From Callaeas wilsoni (lineage: Eukaryota > Chordata > Aves > Passeriformes > Callaeidae): DNA of 64,000 nucleotides. A program made the position numbers and the translations under genes. Below are positions 39,201 through 54,200 of this stretch, piece after piece. Numbering within the stretch: position 1 is the first letter of the stretch; each line of letters starts with the position of its first letter. A model generated the notes under the pieces. That model was not told the origin of the DNA. It did not search any database and worked only from the letters and a program-made list of their open reading frames with translations. Location of the stretch: contig VWPU01002937.1 in the NCBI GenBank assembly GCA_013398955.1, forward strand, positions 1 to 64,000, in the 5' to 3' direction.

Positions 39201-42200
39201 GGGGTGGATTTGCCTGTAGAAGCAGGGGCTCAGGGCTGAGGAGGAGACCTTGTGTGCCAGCCAGTATTTGCAAGGAGCTCTTCCATGCTTTGCTGATTGC
39301 AAATAGGTGCCTGGAGTGGAAAGGCAAACCACAGAACAATTTGCAAAGAAGAAATCTCAGCCTCATTCATCTTTATTTTAGTGATCTTAAGAGCTTCAGC
39401 TGCATCCATTCCAATCCACTGAGAGAGCTGTGGTCCTAACCCTTTCTTACAGAAGCTCTGGCTGATGCTATTTATAGTTGAGCTGCTGCTACAGGCCCTT
39501 GTTAGCTATTGTTATGCAGCAAATGTGACCGAGGCAGCTGCTGCTGTGTGGTAGTTGTGTTTGTTTTGGATTATAGAAAGGGTGAGAAGGGGGTATTCTG
39601 CACTTCTCCAGAGCATGTGTGAGATAATTTAAAATTGGAAGGGCAGCATATAAATTCTGGTAAACTTGATGTGACTCTGTCAAATCCACAAGCTGGAGAG
39701 CTGCTTAGGCTTCCTCAAAATCTGAACCACTGGTTCTCATCCTTGGTGTACAATTTGTTTCTGCAAGTATTAAATGCAGAACCATAAAACTAAGGTTCAT
39801 AACGTAAGGTTCTATCTGAATCTACAGTGATATTGGATGAACATTTTTCTTGACTTTTTTAATTAGATGTTTAATTTCCTCTCTGAATCAGCATACTTGA
39901 GCAAGAGCAGGTTGGTACCACCATGGTGAGGAAGGTGCTGTCCAAGTGCTGCTGCTCTCCTGCAGAGCTGAGGTTGGTTTTCTGCCTCTCCACAGCAGCT
40001 AGATGCCACAGTGCCCTCAGAGCAGAGTCCCTTGGCACTCTGTGCTCAGTCTGTGCCTGGGAATGCAGATACAGCTCCCGACAAGTTGGTGCCTACCTGG
40101 GACTTCCTGCTAGCCCAGACTGAAGATTAGCCCACTGCATCTATCCTGTCCTGTCCCATCCATCTGTCACACAGAACAGAAGAGCCAGACCAGCAGCTGC
40201 CCTGATGGGGTAAAAGGCTGTTCTGCCCCTCTGCCTGACAGCAGCCTGACCTGAGGCAGTTTTGTGGCACTGTTTGGGTGCTGAAGCAGCAGGTCTGGTC
40301 TCTCTGAGTACTTGGAAGGGGACTGTTGTCTTCCTAGCTGAGAACTGGTTAACTCTGGTGAAGTCCAGCTGTGCCTAAAACGTGCTCCTCTAGGTTTCCT
40401 CATCCCAGGGGCTGTTTGTGCTGTGAGTCCTGCTGTGTGCTCAGGATTGCTGTTCCCTAATGACAACAGGGAGAATGCTGAGCCAGCAGAGGCTTAACTG
40501 GTTAACAGGAGCTCTCCAATAAAATGTCTCTAATGAGTCTTCCCAGTTGCTGTAGCCACAAAGCTGCAGGAATGCTTAGACTGGATTGTTCCATGAGTAC
40601 TTACTTCAGTTCTAGTCCTTACCAATTTTGATTGGTTTCTATGTATGGGGAGTTGTCCTATAAACCACCTCACCCACTGGTGAGGTGACCCTAATTCTCC
40701 CCGAAGGGACTCAGCTCCGAAGGTGGGGAGAAAGCTTTGTGGAGAGGGTATCAGAAAGAAATGGGTGCAAATAAATGGTAAAAACTTGTTTCATCAAGTG
40801 CCAGTAACAGCACTTTCCCTTGGTGCGAAAGTGCAAGGTGGTAATTAGACAGACAAATTAACATTCCTCCTGAGAACCTGAAGTCTAAAAAGGGCTCTTC
40901 TTATGAAGTTCCTGTAATTAAAGATGACTTGGTGTAGTTAGATTATTCGTTTCTAAGGATGTGATGTGAATGGCTAGTGCTCATCTTTCCAGCCTGGTGG
41001 CTGGGTACCCAGAGGGTCACTGTGTGTGTGTGGGTATTACAGCAGGAGGATCTCATCACCAGAAGGCACATATATCCTCTCCATGTCAGATTAATGCTCT
41101 GATGTTCACTATGTGTAAATGCAGAAAACTCTTTTTGGTTTTTTGCAGGCCAGGTTGCAAGCAAATTCAGAATTACACTTGATTGGTCTTTTCTGGTTCT
41201 TTATTGAGGTGTCCAAAGCCTGTGTGATTCTTGCATACAAACAACGGGAAAGCTGCTCTCCAGACTTGAATTTCTCAAGTCTTGCTGAAAAGTGATACTG
41301 AAGTGTGTGTACAACCTGCAGGAGTTGAAATCACACTGTGGTATCTGTAGGAATAGATAGAAATCCTGGCGTGCACCTCTTCTGTCTCACTTGTACAACT
41401 CTTTGAAGAGCTGGTAGAGTTCTGTGTCCCTTGTGTGTGTCTGTGGGTGTGCAGTGGTGGTGATAGCTTTAAGCTGAAAGTACAATGTTTTCTTGACTTA
41501 AATAAGTGGGTTTCCTAAAACTTACCAAAACTATTGAGTAGCCAAGTGACTTTTTAAATGCAGTGTTGAATAGCAGGAGCAGCTTTTTAGATGGCCTGTA
41601 AGACCGTGATAGATTGATTTTAAAGGTTTTATTCAAAAATATGAGTGAGAGAGAAAGCAGAGGAGTGGTGGTAGTGGAAGTGACAGGAGACTGACAATTG
41701 TATGTTTGGGAGGAGGAATTGAGGACGGGGCAGTATGGATTTGGGAGGAGAGAGGGGTGTGTGCACTAGGAGGGGAGTGCAATAGAAGCAAGAGGTTAAG
41801 ATGAGCAGATGACTTTCCTATAGAAGCATTGAAAATGTGTTGGAGTATCTTCCAGAGGATGCTAGGGTGGAAAAGAGCTGTGTCATTCAGGAATGCTGTT
41901 CTTGTATCCAGGCTGTGTGACAGAAATACCTCCACTGGATGATGATTTTGTCATCCTGTACTGGGAGATGGATCTGCTGTATCTTGGGCTGCTGTGCCTT
42001 CCGGGGTTCGTGCAAGAAGCCTTGTGATTTATCATGATCTCAGGGACTTATGCTGTTGGGTTAAGATGAGTTGATCTATTTTTATTTTAAAAGAATGCTC
42101 TTAAATAGAAGGAGCCCCTCTGTTTCCCTTTAATCATATAAAAGGTAGTTAAAAACTAGTGTAAATCCTTAAATCTGCTTTAAACAATAGCAACTCATAT

Positions 42201-45200
42201 CAGTGTGTGTGGGCAGGGATTTGAAACAACTGTTGGATTTAGATGAAGCCAAATGCAAGCAAAGCTAAGCAGCAGCAGTTTCTCCCTTCCTGCCCTTCAG
42301 CTCTGCCCCCTCCTCAGGCACAGCTGCCCCCAGCCCAGGCTTGTGGGATGGGTTCCTTCCCTCCCTACCCTGATGGAAAGGGGAACTGCCACAAAACTCT
42401 ATGGCTTGCTTGTAGGGGAAGGACTGGCTGTGTGAGTGGCCCTTGCTAGCACAGGGTGTGAATGCAGAGCTGGCTTTAGCAGGGCAGGGATGGAATAATT
42501 AAAGTTTTATGTGTAATTCACAGTGAACGTGTGAATCTCATGTCTAGAGGAGTTTATCACTTGGATTAAATGGCTTTTATCCCAATTTCTGTGCTGTGGT
42601 GTTTTCTTTCAGGAGTAGTGACTGTGCCTGGAGGGTCGGGGCACTGGGAGCTGTGGTTTGTACTGGGCAGGATGGGAAGCCTATGGAAAACTGCTGGGGT
42701 AGATCTGCCTCCAACAGGGCAACGAGTTTGAAGTCACTCGCCTGCAGGTGCCAGCACTTTGTAGCTGGTACCTGTGAGTAAACTGGCTGATGTACCTCTC
42801 TGTGCAGCATCCCCCAGGACAAGCTGGCTGCTGCTGCTTCAGAGTGCTGTTTCTGAGTCTTTCCCACCAAAACAGTGCTACTGTGCTGGGAATACTGAGA
42901 GCCAAGCAGCAGATTTTGGGCACTTACCAAGTTGTGCCTGAAAGAATAGGCTTCTAGTAGCTGTAACAGGCTGAATAGAAATTGCTCGCTAATTAAAGGG
43001 GTCAGATCTGCCTATTCAATGTCAAGAATGTTCTGGAATTTATTTGGTGCCCATGGTGGAAACAACTGTTAACATTTTCTGCAGCTCAAGAGGCTGAAAG
43101 GGTCCATCTGAATTTCTTTGCTCTGATAAGAAAAGGAGAAATTCAAGCCATGGTTTTGCAGTTTCTGTGATGGGATGCTGAGTTGCCTTATCCTGGGCAT
43201 AGCTCTGCATCTGTAATTTCTCCACTTCAGGGGAAGGAGGGAGTCTATCTTTTTTATCCCCTCCACCCCCATGCACCCCAGGCATGTGTTATCAAGCTCT
43301 GATAATGGCTGCAACCAGGGAGGAATGCAGAGGGCTTTTCTCTCTTTAGTTATCAGCGTAATTTGCATTAGGAAAATGTTTGAGGAATGGTGTTCCTGAA
43401 GAAAGAGGCTCATTTCTTGTATTAATGCTCAATATTTAGTTACATAGCTGCTGCCTCTCTTTCTGGGTATGAAGGCTGCCTCTTGTCCCTAGAAGACTCC
43501 TCAGCTGAGGTTTTTATGGGCCAAGCTCTCTATAATTTATGGAGATTCAATTGCTGGAAAAAGCATGAGGCTGACACAGATTTTCCTAGTGGATCTGCTT
43601 CCAGATCATGATCTTTGCTTCTGTTTCTTGTCACGTACGAGGAGAAATATGACCAGGTGAACTACATAGTTCTGCTCACTCTTTTGAAGCAGAGCCCAGG
43701 AAAGGAGGGATGGATGTGTCTTCCTGCAGGACAGGAGCAAGAGCAGGAACGGTACACAAAGTTGGTGTGAAAGAACTAAATGTTTCATCCAGAATAAGTT
43801 TAGATTTACAACAGGATCATCACCACCACCTTCCTTTGCACTGCCACAAACACAACCTTGGTGTCTTGAGAACCTTCTTAGAAAAGATCTCGGGTGCTCT
43901 TAAACTAAATAAAACATGAGCACAGAAAAACTGTGTCTTGGTAAGGTTTGTTTGCCCTGAGTTTGGTTGCATGATCCCTTCACAAGTTCTCTCCTCCTCT
44001 ATTATTAGGAAATACAGGCTTGGGAAGGGGAACTGTGAGTTCCTGCAGCGATCTCTTAATAGAAGAGGTATTGCTGACTTGCATGAGATAATCCTCTAGT
44101 TGCAACTCATTTACAGGATCTTCCTCCTTTAAGTGAGGCTTAAGCTAATATGGTTTACTTCATAATTGGGGCAGACTGATATGTGTGGACAGTTATGGAA
44201 AATCAGCTGATAGGTGGTAATTTGCTAAGCAGCTGGAGTTGAATTGTGTCTGCAAGCTTGAAATTCGCTTGCTTTAAAAATAAATAAGCCTTTTGTCCCA
44301 GTAAGTTATTAAGCCTCCCGTCCCAGTACTCTAAATCAGTGTGACACAAATGTTTCTAATGGGAAGATAAATCAAGATAATGTTTAGAGATATTTCACAG
44401 GGTAGAGAAGAGGGCATGGAAAATGTATCTGGAGGAACCACCACCATGGGCAAGCAGTCAAAGCAAGCTCTTTGTGTCCTGATTTTAAAAAAATGTAACA
44501 AAATAATCTGTATTTCATGTCCAGAGAAGGCACGTGTCTCCTGGCACAGCGATGGTAGCTCTTGCAGGAATGCCTGGCTGCATTTCTGACTGTCCATGGC
44601 TGGACCTGAGCTCCCAAACAGTTCTCTAACAGATTTTCATTGTTTTACCGTACATGAAATGTGCATGTTGTGTTCTGCCCTTCGCCGTATGGGTGCTGTA
44701 TGGAGAATTGGTGGCTGTGAATGTTTGCAGGTGTATTTTCTCAGTGGCTGCTGAGGAGCAGCATGACCCCAACTCTCTTTGGGAGGAAGCCGCTTCCCTT
44801 TTTGTGGGAAGCGCTGGTGCGGCTACCCAGCGCACTGTAGCCATAAGCCCTGCGTTGCACACTTGCCTTTTATCTTTACCTCTGCCCTTTGTTGCTTTCC
44901 TTTCTCCGCAGTGCTGGAATTGCCGTGGGCTTCTATGGGAATGGCGAGACCAGCGACGGCATCCACCGGCTGACGTACTCGCTGCGCCACGCCAACCGCA
45001 CCGTGGCCGGCGTCCAGGAGCGGGTGAGCGCCGCCCAGACGGGCCCGTGGCAGCGAGCGGCCTCACTCAGCACCTCTCCTCTTGCATCCGGCTCTGCCTG
45101 TGTCTCTTCCTGTTTTCTCTTCGCTCCCGGGCTTAGAGATGTGCTAAAATTTCCATTAGTGGCGGGGTGATTTCTTCCGCTCTTCTAAAAATAACAAAGC

Positions 45201-48200
45201 AAACGCAGCTTGTTAAATGAAGTCTTCTCTTTGCTAGCTTTAAAAACAGCTCGTGATCAGCTCTCTCTTCCACGCCCGGAAGAGGAGGCAGGCCAAAGCA
45301 GACAAATCTTAGTAAAATGTAGCATTTTAGTACCGTTGGTTGTTCCAACCATCTCTAATGGTTCATGTTCCATGACGTCTCTAATGTCTTAATATCATAC
45401 TGCAACCCTGATGGCTGCAAAATGTGGGCATGCATTAAGGCTCAGCTGAGGTGCCATCATTGGACTACCTGAAAACAATCTCCCTTACAGATGCTTTTAA
45501 GTTGCTTTTGAAGGGTAAGCAGTCTGAGCCTCTTAAGGCAGAGGACTGGTAATCTGGAAGCTGTCCTTGACTTGCTAGTAAGAATGAATTCCCTTTTACT
45601 TCCTTGGCTTCCTGTACTTTAATTATTTTTTTTAAATTTGTTTATCCCCCTTTTTCTTTCCTGTACTGTAGGTACTGGACACTGCAGTGGCCCTGAACCA
45701 AACAGTGGAACCAAACTTGCTTGTTCTGGAGGAGATGTTCAAGAAGCAGACAGACTACCTGCATATTGTCCAGAAACTGCAAAGTCTCTTGGATGATCTC
45801 GTCAGGCAAACGACTGAGATCCCCTTTTGGAAGAATGATGAGCTGTCTCTGGAGGAGCTGGCAATTCAGATTGACCTCTATGACTGGTACAGGTGTGTAG
45901 CATGCTGTAGTGTAGTGATTGTAGCATCTGCTTTGGCCAGATTTGCAAAAATTATGTGCATATTCTGGATGGCTGAGCCAAAGGCTCTGTGTATTGCTGC
46001 AGATGGTCTTGGCCCACAGAGCTGATTTGTTTCTTACAGCAAGACTGTATTCAGTTTAAATCAAAATGCACAGCTTTTTTTCCTTAAGTGTCTTTATTAC
46101 CAACTGATGAGAAACTTATTCTTAACATACAAAATCTGTAGTTTGTGTTCTGACACTGGGGGGAAGAATAGCCCCAGATACAGCTACTGCTGTGTCCTAG
46201 TAAGTGCATAAAGAGCACATTAAATAGAGTAGAAAATGACACTAGTTCTCTAAGTTAACACCACAGCCTAACATTCCTTTTTATTAAACATATTTAATAG
46301 CATATTGCATCAGTTGTATTCCACAAAAGAAAAGCTCTATCCAAACATGTGGAATGAATAACTGAAGCATTTCCTAACAAATGTCTAGGAAGTTCAAGAA
46401 GCTGCAATGCCTTTTCTTCCTCTGATGATGGCCAGTGTGTCTAACTTCACACTGGAAAACACTGGCAGGTTTGTGCTGAGCCTGTTGTGTATGTGCTTTT
46501 ACCTGCCTCAACTTCCAATCCCACAAATACCCAGAGCTCTCTGAAGATTAATCTTTGGAGGTGGTTTTGGAGAAGAGAAGGACTGTGTTTTCCCCATAAG
46601 AAGTCACAACAGCTTCTTGATCTGTGCTTTTTACACCCCAGTTTTCCTTTGCAGACCGTGTTTCTCTTTGCTGCAGGTGGCTGGGATACCTGGGCCTGCT
46701 CCTGTTTCATGTCCTGATATGTTTGCTGGTGCTCTTTGGGCTCATTAGAAACTCCAGGGCCATTCTTATGGGGTAAGTCCTGATCTGGGGACAGGGCATA
46801 GGGAAAGCCAGCTGAATGCAAGTACCTGCTAGTGGGAACCTCTGCCTGTTGTCAACTCATATCAAGGACATCTGAAACTGAATATCTTAAATTTGCCTCT
46901 GAGTAGAGAGCCATTGTAGAGTGCAGCTCTGTGGAAATAGGGCTTTGTACAAGAGATGTTCACAGGAAGGCTCTTGAGCTGTAAAATGCAATGCTGATGG
47001 TGTTCATTGCCTTCTCATCAAAGGTGAGGAACTCATCCAGGCAGTCTGCTTTCCATTGGGTGGCATTGGAAGCCTCCATTTGCTGGGAGATAATAATGTG
47101 AACATCCTTCCTTAAAATTACAGGCTTTAAAAATCTCCCTTTAATTCTCTATAGCTGGGAAGGCATTTGTTAATTGATGATAAGCATTGCACGTGTCTGC
47201 ACAACCTGGCAGCGCTGCCTTCTGTGTCCCTGTCTGCTCCTGTCACCTGGGGCTGTCACACCTGAGGAAACGTTAAACTGAGAACAAGCAATGGTTTGCA
47301 CAGTTATGAGAAGGAGTCTTGTTGCCATGGTACTGCAATGTTAATGCATGTCTGTTTCTCAAAAGCACTGAAAATGCCCCGTTACAGGAAAAAAAAACTC
47401 TTCCTCCCCTTATCTTGTGGCTTGGCATGTTTGGCAAAGATACCGGTATCGTAAACACAGTGACAGTTTGATAACTGACATGGCCAAGGGTTTATCCTGC
47501 TTCGTGGTGATGCCATTAATAATTGGAATGTGTATTCAGATTTATTATTTACCAGATGATTTCATACCTGGCAGGTTATACAGACAAAAGTCCAAGTGTA
47601 TGCACAGATGGCAAACCCAGGGTTTAAATTAGAATCTCATTCCCTGTTAGCCAGAAGTTCATATTAAGGCATTCCCTAAAGGGAGCACATGGCATAAAGA
47701 AACAAGTGTATCACAGCCAGGCAAGATGGTGAAATGCCAGTTTTAGATCCTTTAGCCAAGCAATCAGTTACTGACCCAGTCATCTTCATTTAAAGTAAAA
47801 CAACAAATGTGTCTTATTGATTAACATGCTCAGCTGGAGGCACCAAGCTGTGTTGTCCTTATGTCATAAAGCCACAGAACCTTGCTGATCCATGGCTGAT
47901 CATTTTTGCATCCATTTGGAAAAGGCATAATAAAGTCTTTAGTGTCTCATTTCAGAGTGCAGTGCAGATGTCAGTCTGGTGAAACTCCCTTACTTCTGCA
48001 AGATGAGGCTTAGATCCATTCACAGAATAGGGATTATTTGAAATTAAAATCAGTTGGTAAACTGAGGGATGGGGTTGGGTTTTTTTTAAATGGTTACCCA
48101 TAGGTTTATTTTTTTAAAGCTCTAGTATTCAGTGAGATAAATTTAGTCGAAAAATGTGTCCCTTCCTCACAGAGCTGCTTGTACGAGGTTTGAATAAAGT

Positions 48201-51200
48201 ATGTCTTGGTTATGAACAGGTTTTTGTATTGTTCAGGGTGTGGGTGGGAAGGGATCTACTTGTGTTTCAAAGCCTGAGGGAAAAAGCATCCCTAAGAGAG
48301 CAAGCCAGTGTCTCTCTACTTTGAAGATAGAAACAGATAAAATGAAACTGCTTATTAGTCTGCAGCGCTGTACCTGAGGGAGTTGAGAAGCTCTATAGCC
48401 TAAATACCTCTACCACTCATAGTGACAGCAAGGGTGAAGAGCTAGTGTGCTGGTTGGGAAGTGCAAGAGCCTTTTCCATGAGTGTGTGCTCCTGAATGTC
48501 ACTGAGACCACTGCTCTGTCATCCCTCTGCCTTGTGTCTGCCTGACAGCCGACACATCCCACTGTTTCTGTCAGTAATGAGGTCCAGCTGTCAGAACAGA
48601 ACTTTAAATCTGTGCAGAGATGGACTCACGTGGCAGTGGTAGGCACCTGAGCTGTCGTTCCAAGCCGTTTGCCTGCAGGTGGCTGTCTCTCTCCTGGAGC
48701 TGTGTGGGATGCTTAGGTGCTGGTCAGGTGCACCATCTTGGGACCAAGGTGTCCTAACAGGAGCTGTGTTCCCTCCTGCCATCTATAGCCATATAGTTCT
48801 TACACCAAAAAACCCCATTTGTTGTAGACATAATTGGAGAGACTTCTCCAATTTTGGATCAGTATGGTTTTGTGGGCGTTTCTTTATTTAGCATATTTTT
48901 CTTTGGGTATCTTTGGACCTGGAAAATGAAGTCCAGAATGGGAACAGTGAAAGAGAAGAGACTGTAGTCAACCACATGCCAATCTGCCTCCCCTACAGCC
49001 ACCTCTGTGTCCTTGTGCCTTTGGTTTCCCTGCTAGAAGCAGGAAAATACTTTGCTTCCCTACTTTTCTCCCTTCCCCTGTAGCTCCAGGGCAGGTAATG
49101 TGGTAACCAACAGCTGGACATGAACTTCTCTGGTTGCTGCTGTCCATGACATTTAAAATAGGATTGTTTATCTGGAGATACAGTGGTTGATAATTTCTTG
49201 GGTTTGGTGATTGCTTTGGTCTCCAAGTAATACATCTTGTGAAAGGAATGGCTTGAAATCAGAGCTGCTACATCTGCCATCTGTCTGTCTCCCACAGGGT
49301 GTGCTTGCTTGGGGTGTTTGCCCTGATTGTCAGCTGGGGATCCCTGGGCCTGGAGCTGGCTGTCGCTGTGGTAAGTGGCTCACATCCAAATCCCATTCAT
49401 CCTTTGCTGCAGGTTTAGCAGACACCAGAATAATGTTATGCTGTGCCTGTTTTATGGCATATCCTGGTCTAAGTAACTATCCTAATAATTTCCATCTAGG
49501 AAAAGTACAGGGCTGCTCCTTCTCTGTGGTGTGGTGCAGTAGCTCACACTCAGCACTGCTGTGGTTGTGTAAAGCAGTGCTGGTGGGATGGTGATGAGAG
49601 ACTTTCAGCATCTGAAACACCCCTAGAGTAGAAGGTTCCCTGGTGTTAACCTGGCTCAACTGCTCTTTGATGCTGGTGTGCTTTGATATTCCTTTTGTCT
49701 TCCGTCTATCCAGGGCTCCAGTGACTTCTGTATCAACCCTGATGCTTATGTCTCCAAAGTGGTTGAAGAGAATGCAGTGCTCAGTGCTGGTAAGTGCTGG
49801 GACTGGCTTTGGCATGGGGTTCTGCAGCTCCAGCTGTCACACAGGAGCATGGCAGTGACTGAGAATTTTAGGCTGTGTTTGAAGCAGAGGAGCTGGAATA
49901 CAGTGAGAAACAAAATTTGTGGAGCTCTGGAAAAGCAGCATTCTGGTCAAAAGTGTGCATGTGTGCATCAGAACCACCTTCAGAACCTTTCTCCTGCCTT
50001 GACCCTTAGGTGGAAATAACTGATAGCATGGAAGAACAGAAGTCCCTGGATTATTTTGCTTTAAATGTAGCACTCTCGAGTCTTGTTCTCCTCTCTGAGT
50101 GACAGAACTGTGACAGTAGCAGTGTGCAGTTTGAGTTGATATTTTTAAAACTTGCTCTTGGGTCTGTATTCCTGAATCTAGAATACTTATTTTTATATCT
50201 GTTATCAACAGTTTATATATAAAATTTTTTCTCTTAATGGTGGCTGTAAATAGTAGCCTCTTTGAAGGGTAAGTGAATGGAAACTGCCACAAAGAAGCAT
50301 GAATTTCCCTTTCCATTATAAATGCAGTATTTTAACCGCTTTGTGTATGCTGTTCCACTTAAAGCATGTGCCTGCATCACATTGGCATCCAGCTGAAGCC
50401 CTGATATATTTGGGGTTTGTTGCTCCTAATTTAGACTGAAGTGGTTGGTGAGGTGAGGGGTGCCTCCAGTTTGAACCTCAGTGGGGCGAAGATGGCATTC
50501 AGAACCATGGCTTGACAAAAAGGTGATTGGGTGCCTGCCAGCAGAGATACAATAAGGGCTGAAAAGGAAAAGTATTTTTAGGACTGAGTTTGCTGCTTAG
50601 TTAACAAAGTTAACTTTTTTTCTTTTTCCTGCCTTCTCTGCCCCAGTAGTTCCTTTCTGTAGTTCTGTGTATGGTAAAACACAAACAGGCAATGACACTG
50701 ATTTGTGAAAGGAGTGATTTGTGGTTTTTCTGGTTCTTATTTGGTGGAACCAGAGAACTTCTGCTGTGTGTGCAGAAGATCTGTGCTTAGCCAGATGCTG
50801 TCTCTCACTGTGCAACTGGTAGGAAATTAGGTATGTAGCTATGGCTGAGGATGCAGGGAGTGGAAACAATAAAAAACATAAAGGTTTGGAGGCAGAATGT
50901 AGTATAAAGGAATATGTGCAGATTGATATTGCAACCCTACATCTTATTTCTGGAATGCCTTATTTATTGATTTCCTGGGAAGGAGATGACAGAGCCAGGG
51001 AACTCTTTGCAACAAAGAAATGTAGTGAGGGAAGAGAATGAGTGTTAGCATAAGATGAAAATCCTCCCTTGGCTGTGAAGGTGACAAAGATGTGGCTTCA
51101 GGTGCCGGGCTGGTTCCTGGTTCTTCAAGGAAGCAAGTGGGTCAGTGAGGCCGAGGGGAAATAATCTGATGTTAATGCCAGCTGTGTGCTGTGATAATTT

Positions 51201-54200
51201 GGTAACCAAGATTAGCTCTGGAGCGTGTTTGGTAACAATTAGATTGACCCTGGGAAACTAAAGAAAGGCCCCTTTGCTACTTCTCCCTTTCAGCTGTCCT
51301 TGTCTGCTGGGCTCCTGTGGTTTCCATGGATCAGTACCATTCTCTGGAGGCTAACAGGGACTGCGGGGCTGGCATTCCGTCCCTCCTCCCGCATTCCCAG
51401 GCAGGGACAGTTGGCTCCCTCCGGGGAAAACAGGCTCTGCTCCTGCAGCAGCACCATGTAACAGTTGTTAAAGCTCCATAAATAACAGTGAATGGGTCTA
51501 AGGGAAATGGTGAGGAGGAGGAAGAGCAGGTGCTGCCACAGGCCTGGGCCAGAAGAGTGGCCCCCCATGGGCACTGAGTGTGTCAGCTCCTGCTGCCAAG
51601 CACCCTGGAGCGTTGGTGAGCACCTTTTTCTTTCTCCAGAAGGAAATCTGTCCAGCTTCTGAGCCTGCCATTGCACCAGGCAGCTGGTTGGGAGATGATT
51701 GAATCTTCTGTCTTCCCATGTGGGTTTTCACTGTTGTGTCATAGTTTATGATCAGGAAGTTATGGAAATAGCTCTTGGTCCCCAATGTTGAGATCTTCCT
51801 GTGCATCTGAGCAGGAAGAAAAATGAGGACTGCAGTGTGGCAATTACACTTTAATCCCAGTAAAACCTCTTTAAGAGTCTGGAATAAGTGTTAGTATCCC
51901 TTGGCTGCAAATTCTAGCAGCTGCTTTGTGATCAGCCGAGCCATATGTACAAGGAGAGTGATGAGCTCCAGGAGACAGGGACAGGCAGCTGGGAGCCAGC
52001 ATCGATGCTGTCCTCAGAGGAAGAGGCCCTGCTTGAAAGCCCTTGGTTCTAGTGCTTTATGCTCCCTGGTTTGGTGTCTCTGCTTTTTGGATGATGTTCT
52101 CCAACATTAACGGAAGTATAGACACACTAAAAGAGAGTGTGAGTGGGTGGAGGGGTTCAGGTAGATCATGGATAAAGAATCCATGGGGAGTTATCATAGA
52201 TGGAGGAATCACATTTGCTGTGAGAATCACTTCAGCTGAAGTTGGGCTGAGAGTCTTGCTGAGGTATCTGCTTCTGGCCAGTGCTGGGGTCTGGCATGCT
52301 GGGCTGGCTGTTGCCATCTAATTTTAAGGATATAAGAACCAATGACTACTTGGTAGTGCTGGGTCCATTTTTCTCTTTAATCACTATTTTCAGTTGCTGT
52401 TGTTACATGCAGTGCATTGTAAGATTCTCTATGCTCTGACATTCAGACTGGGACTGAGTCATCGATATTTGCAATGTGTTTTTGCTGGTGGTGGTTGTAG
52501 TTTTTACAGAAAAACAACTGAGTTGAATACTGGGCAACTAGTATGTTAATATTCTTGTTTATGTATTAATTGCTGTTTTCAAATCTAAATGGAATTAATG
52601 GAGCTGAGAATAATCTGATTAACTGCGTTATTACTGTCATGTTTTTAGCTAGAGAGGAGATGTTCTTGTTTTGCAGATAAAATGTGCTGCATTAAAAAAA
52701 TGGTGGGGGAAGAAAGGGAGGCAAAGAACTTTAATGCAGATTTCTGGGAGAAGGAAATACATTAGCCTCTTCTGCAAAATTATTTAAGTATGTGCCTAAC
52801 TCACCCTGTATTCATTAATTGAGATAAAGCCAATGGAGTTGAACGGTGGCTGTATAATCAGCTCCTGCTGCTAGTAAAAAGACTTGGTGCAGCCAAGATG
52901 TTTATTTTCAAAGCAGGAGGCCATCTTCTAGTCCCTTTCTTTTTCATTGATATTATGTTATTATCAGATGACTTGTTGCATAAAATTAAATAAAAAGCCA
53001 CAGTCTGTCTAAACAACAGGAAGAGCTTTCTCCAGATTCTTTTCCCGGAAATCTGCGTGGTGAACAGCCACTCTCTTCATCCGAGGGAGCTGTAAACCTC
53101 AGGGATGGATAATGGAGCCTTTTAGCTCCGGTCCAGCCGAGCTGCTCAGGCTGGATGCTGAGGCTTAGCTGCTCAGATACAAGCAGGGAGGGTTCTTGTC
53201 ATGCCCAGCCTCCTAATTGGCCTCCCACTGATGCAATCTCATCTTAGAAGCCCAGAGCTGAATCAACCAAAGGACTGACACAATCACCACCTCTGTTTCC
53301 TCTCTAGAAGACCAGGACAAAGTCTCAGGTGGGGCGTTGGTGTGTGCACAGTTATTAGCTGAGCTCAGAGTGCACTGCAGGAAAATGCTTGCCCAAAGCA
53401 GTGCTCTTGACAATCCTGCTGGGCTGATGTTGGCATTGAGAAGCTGTTCTCCTGCCTGGTGTTGTTGGACTCCTGATCAGAGAAGGCTTTGAGTGGAGGG
53501 CAGGTGGGACAGTTAGAAGCTCTTTGCTTTCACCAACACAAGAGTAGGATGTATCAGAGAAATTAAATGTTATGCAGATACCTCCCTTTGCTGTCAGACT
53601 GGTGCAGAAGGGAAACAAAACTCCTGGTGGAGAACACATTACCTGGGCTAGAAATTCCAGCCAAAAGAGCTGCCTTCCTTTGACACCAACAGGTGCTTTC
53701 TCTGATGATTGAACCCACAGAGACAGCCTCATCTGGGTGTATAGGTAAAATGAGCACTGCTAAGAGAATGCTCAATTAGAGATGAAGAAGAGCTGGGAAA
53801 AGCTGTTCTAGGTGTGAGAATTTTTTTTTGGAGCTAGGATCTTTTTTTCTGATTGCTCTCTACAGACCTCACTGCCTTTTGGCAGGTGCATAATGCCATT
53901 TTTGCATTTTGGCTGGGCTTTGAAGTGAGTAGTAAGTCTCCATGGTTGCAGAAGCAGTAAGTAGTTCTAGCAGCTGAAGCTGTCTTTAGTAGGAAGCTCT
54001 ACTTTCCTTTCTAGGAAAAACAGACTTTGCAAAAATAAAGCATTTTAGGTAGTTCCCTTCCTTGCCTTCTGCTCCCACAATGCCTGTGTACCAGAAGTGA
54101 GTCAGGAGGATTGCTGCTAGCAACAGCAGGCACAGGCAGCTGCAGATGTGACCCTGCCTAACCCTTCTGCTATGAACTAGATTGCCTAAAGGCCAGCTTC

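Noticed and set aside
44654..45136. 160-codon + frame across exon 3
   Set aside because: It reads exon 3 in the wrong frame. The frame joining exons 2 and 4 gives the conserved TTYH3 sequence.
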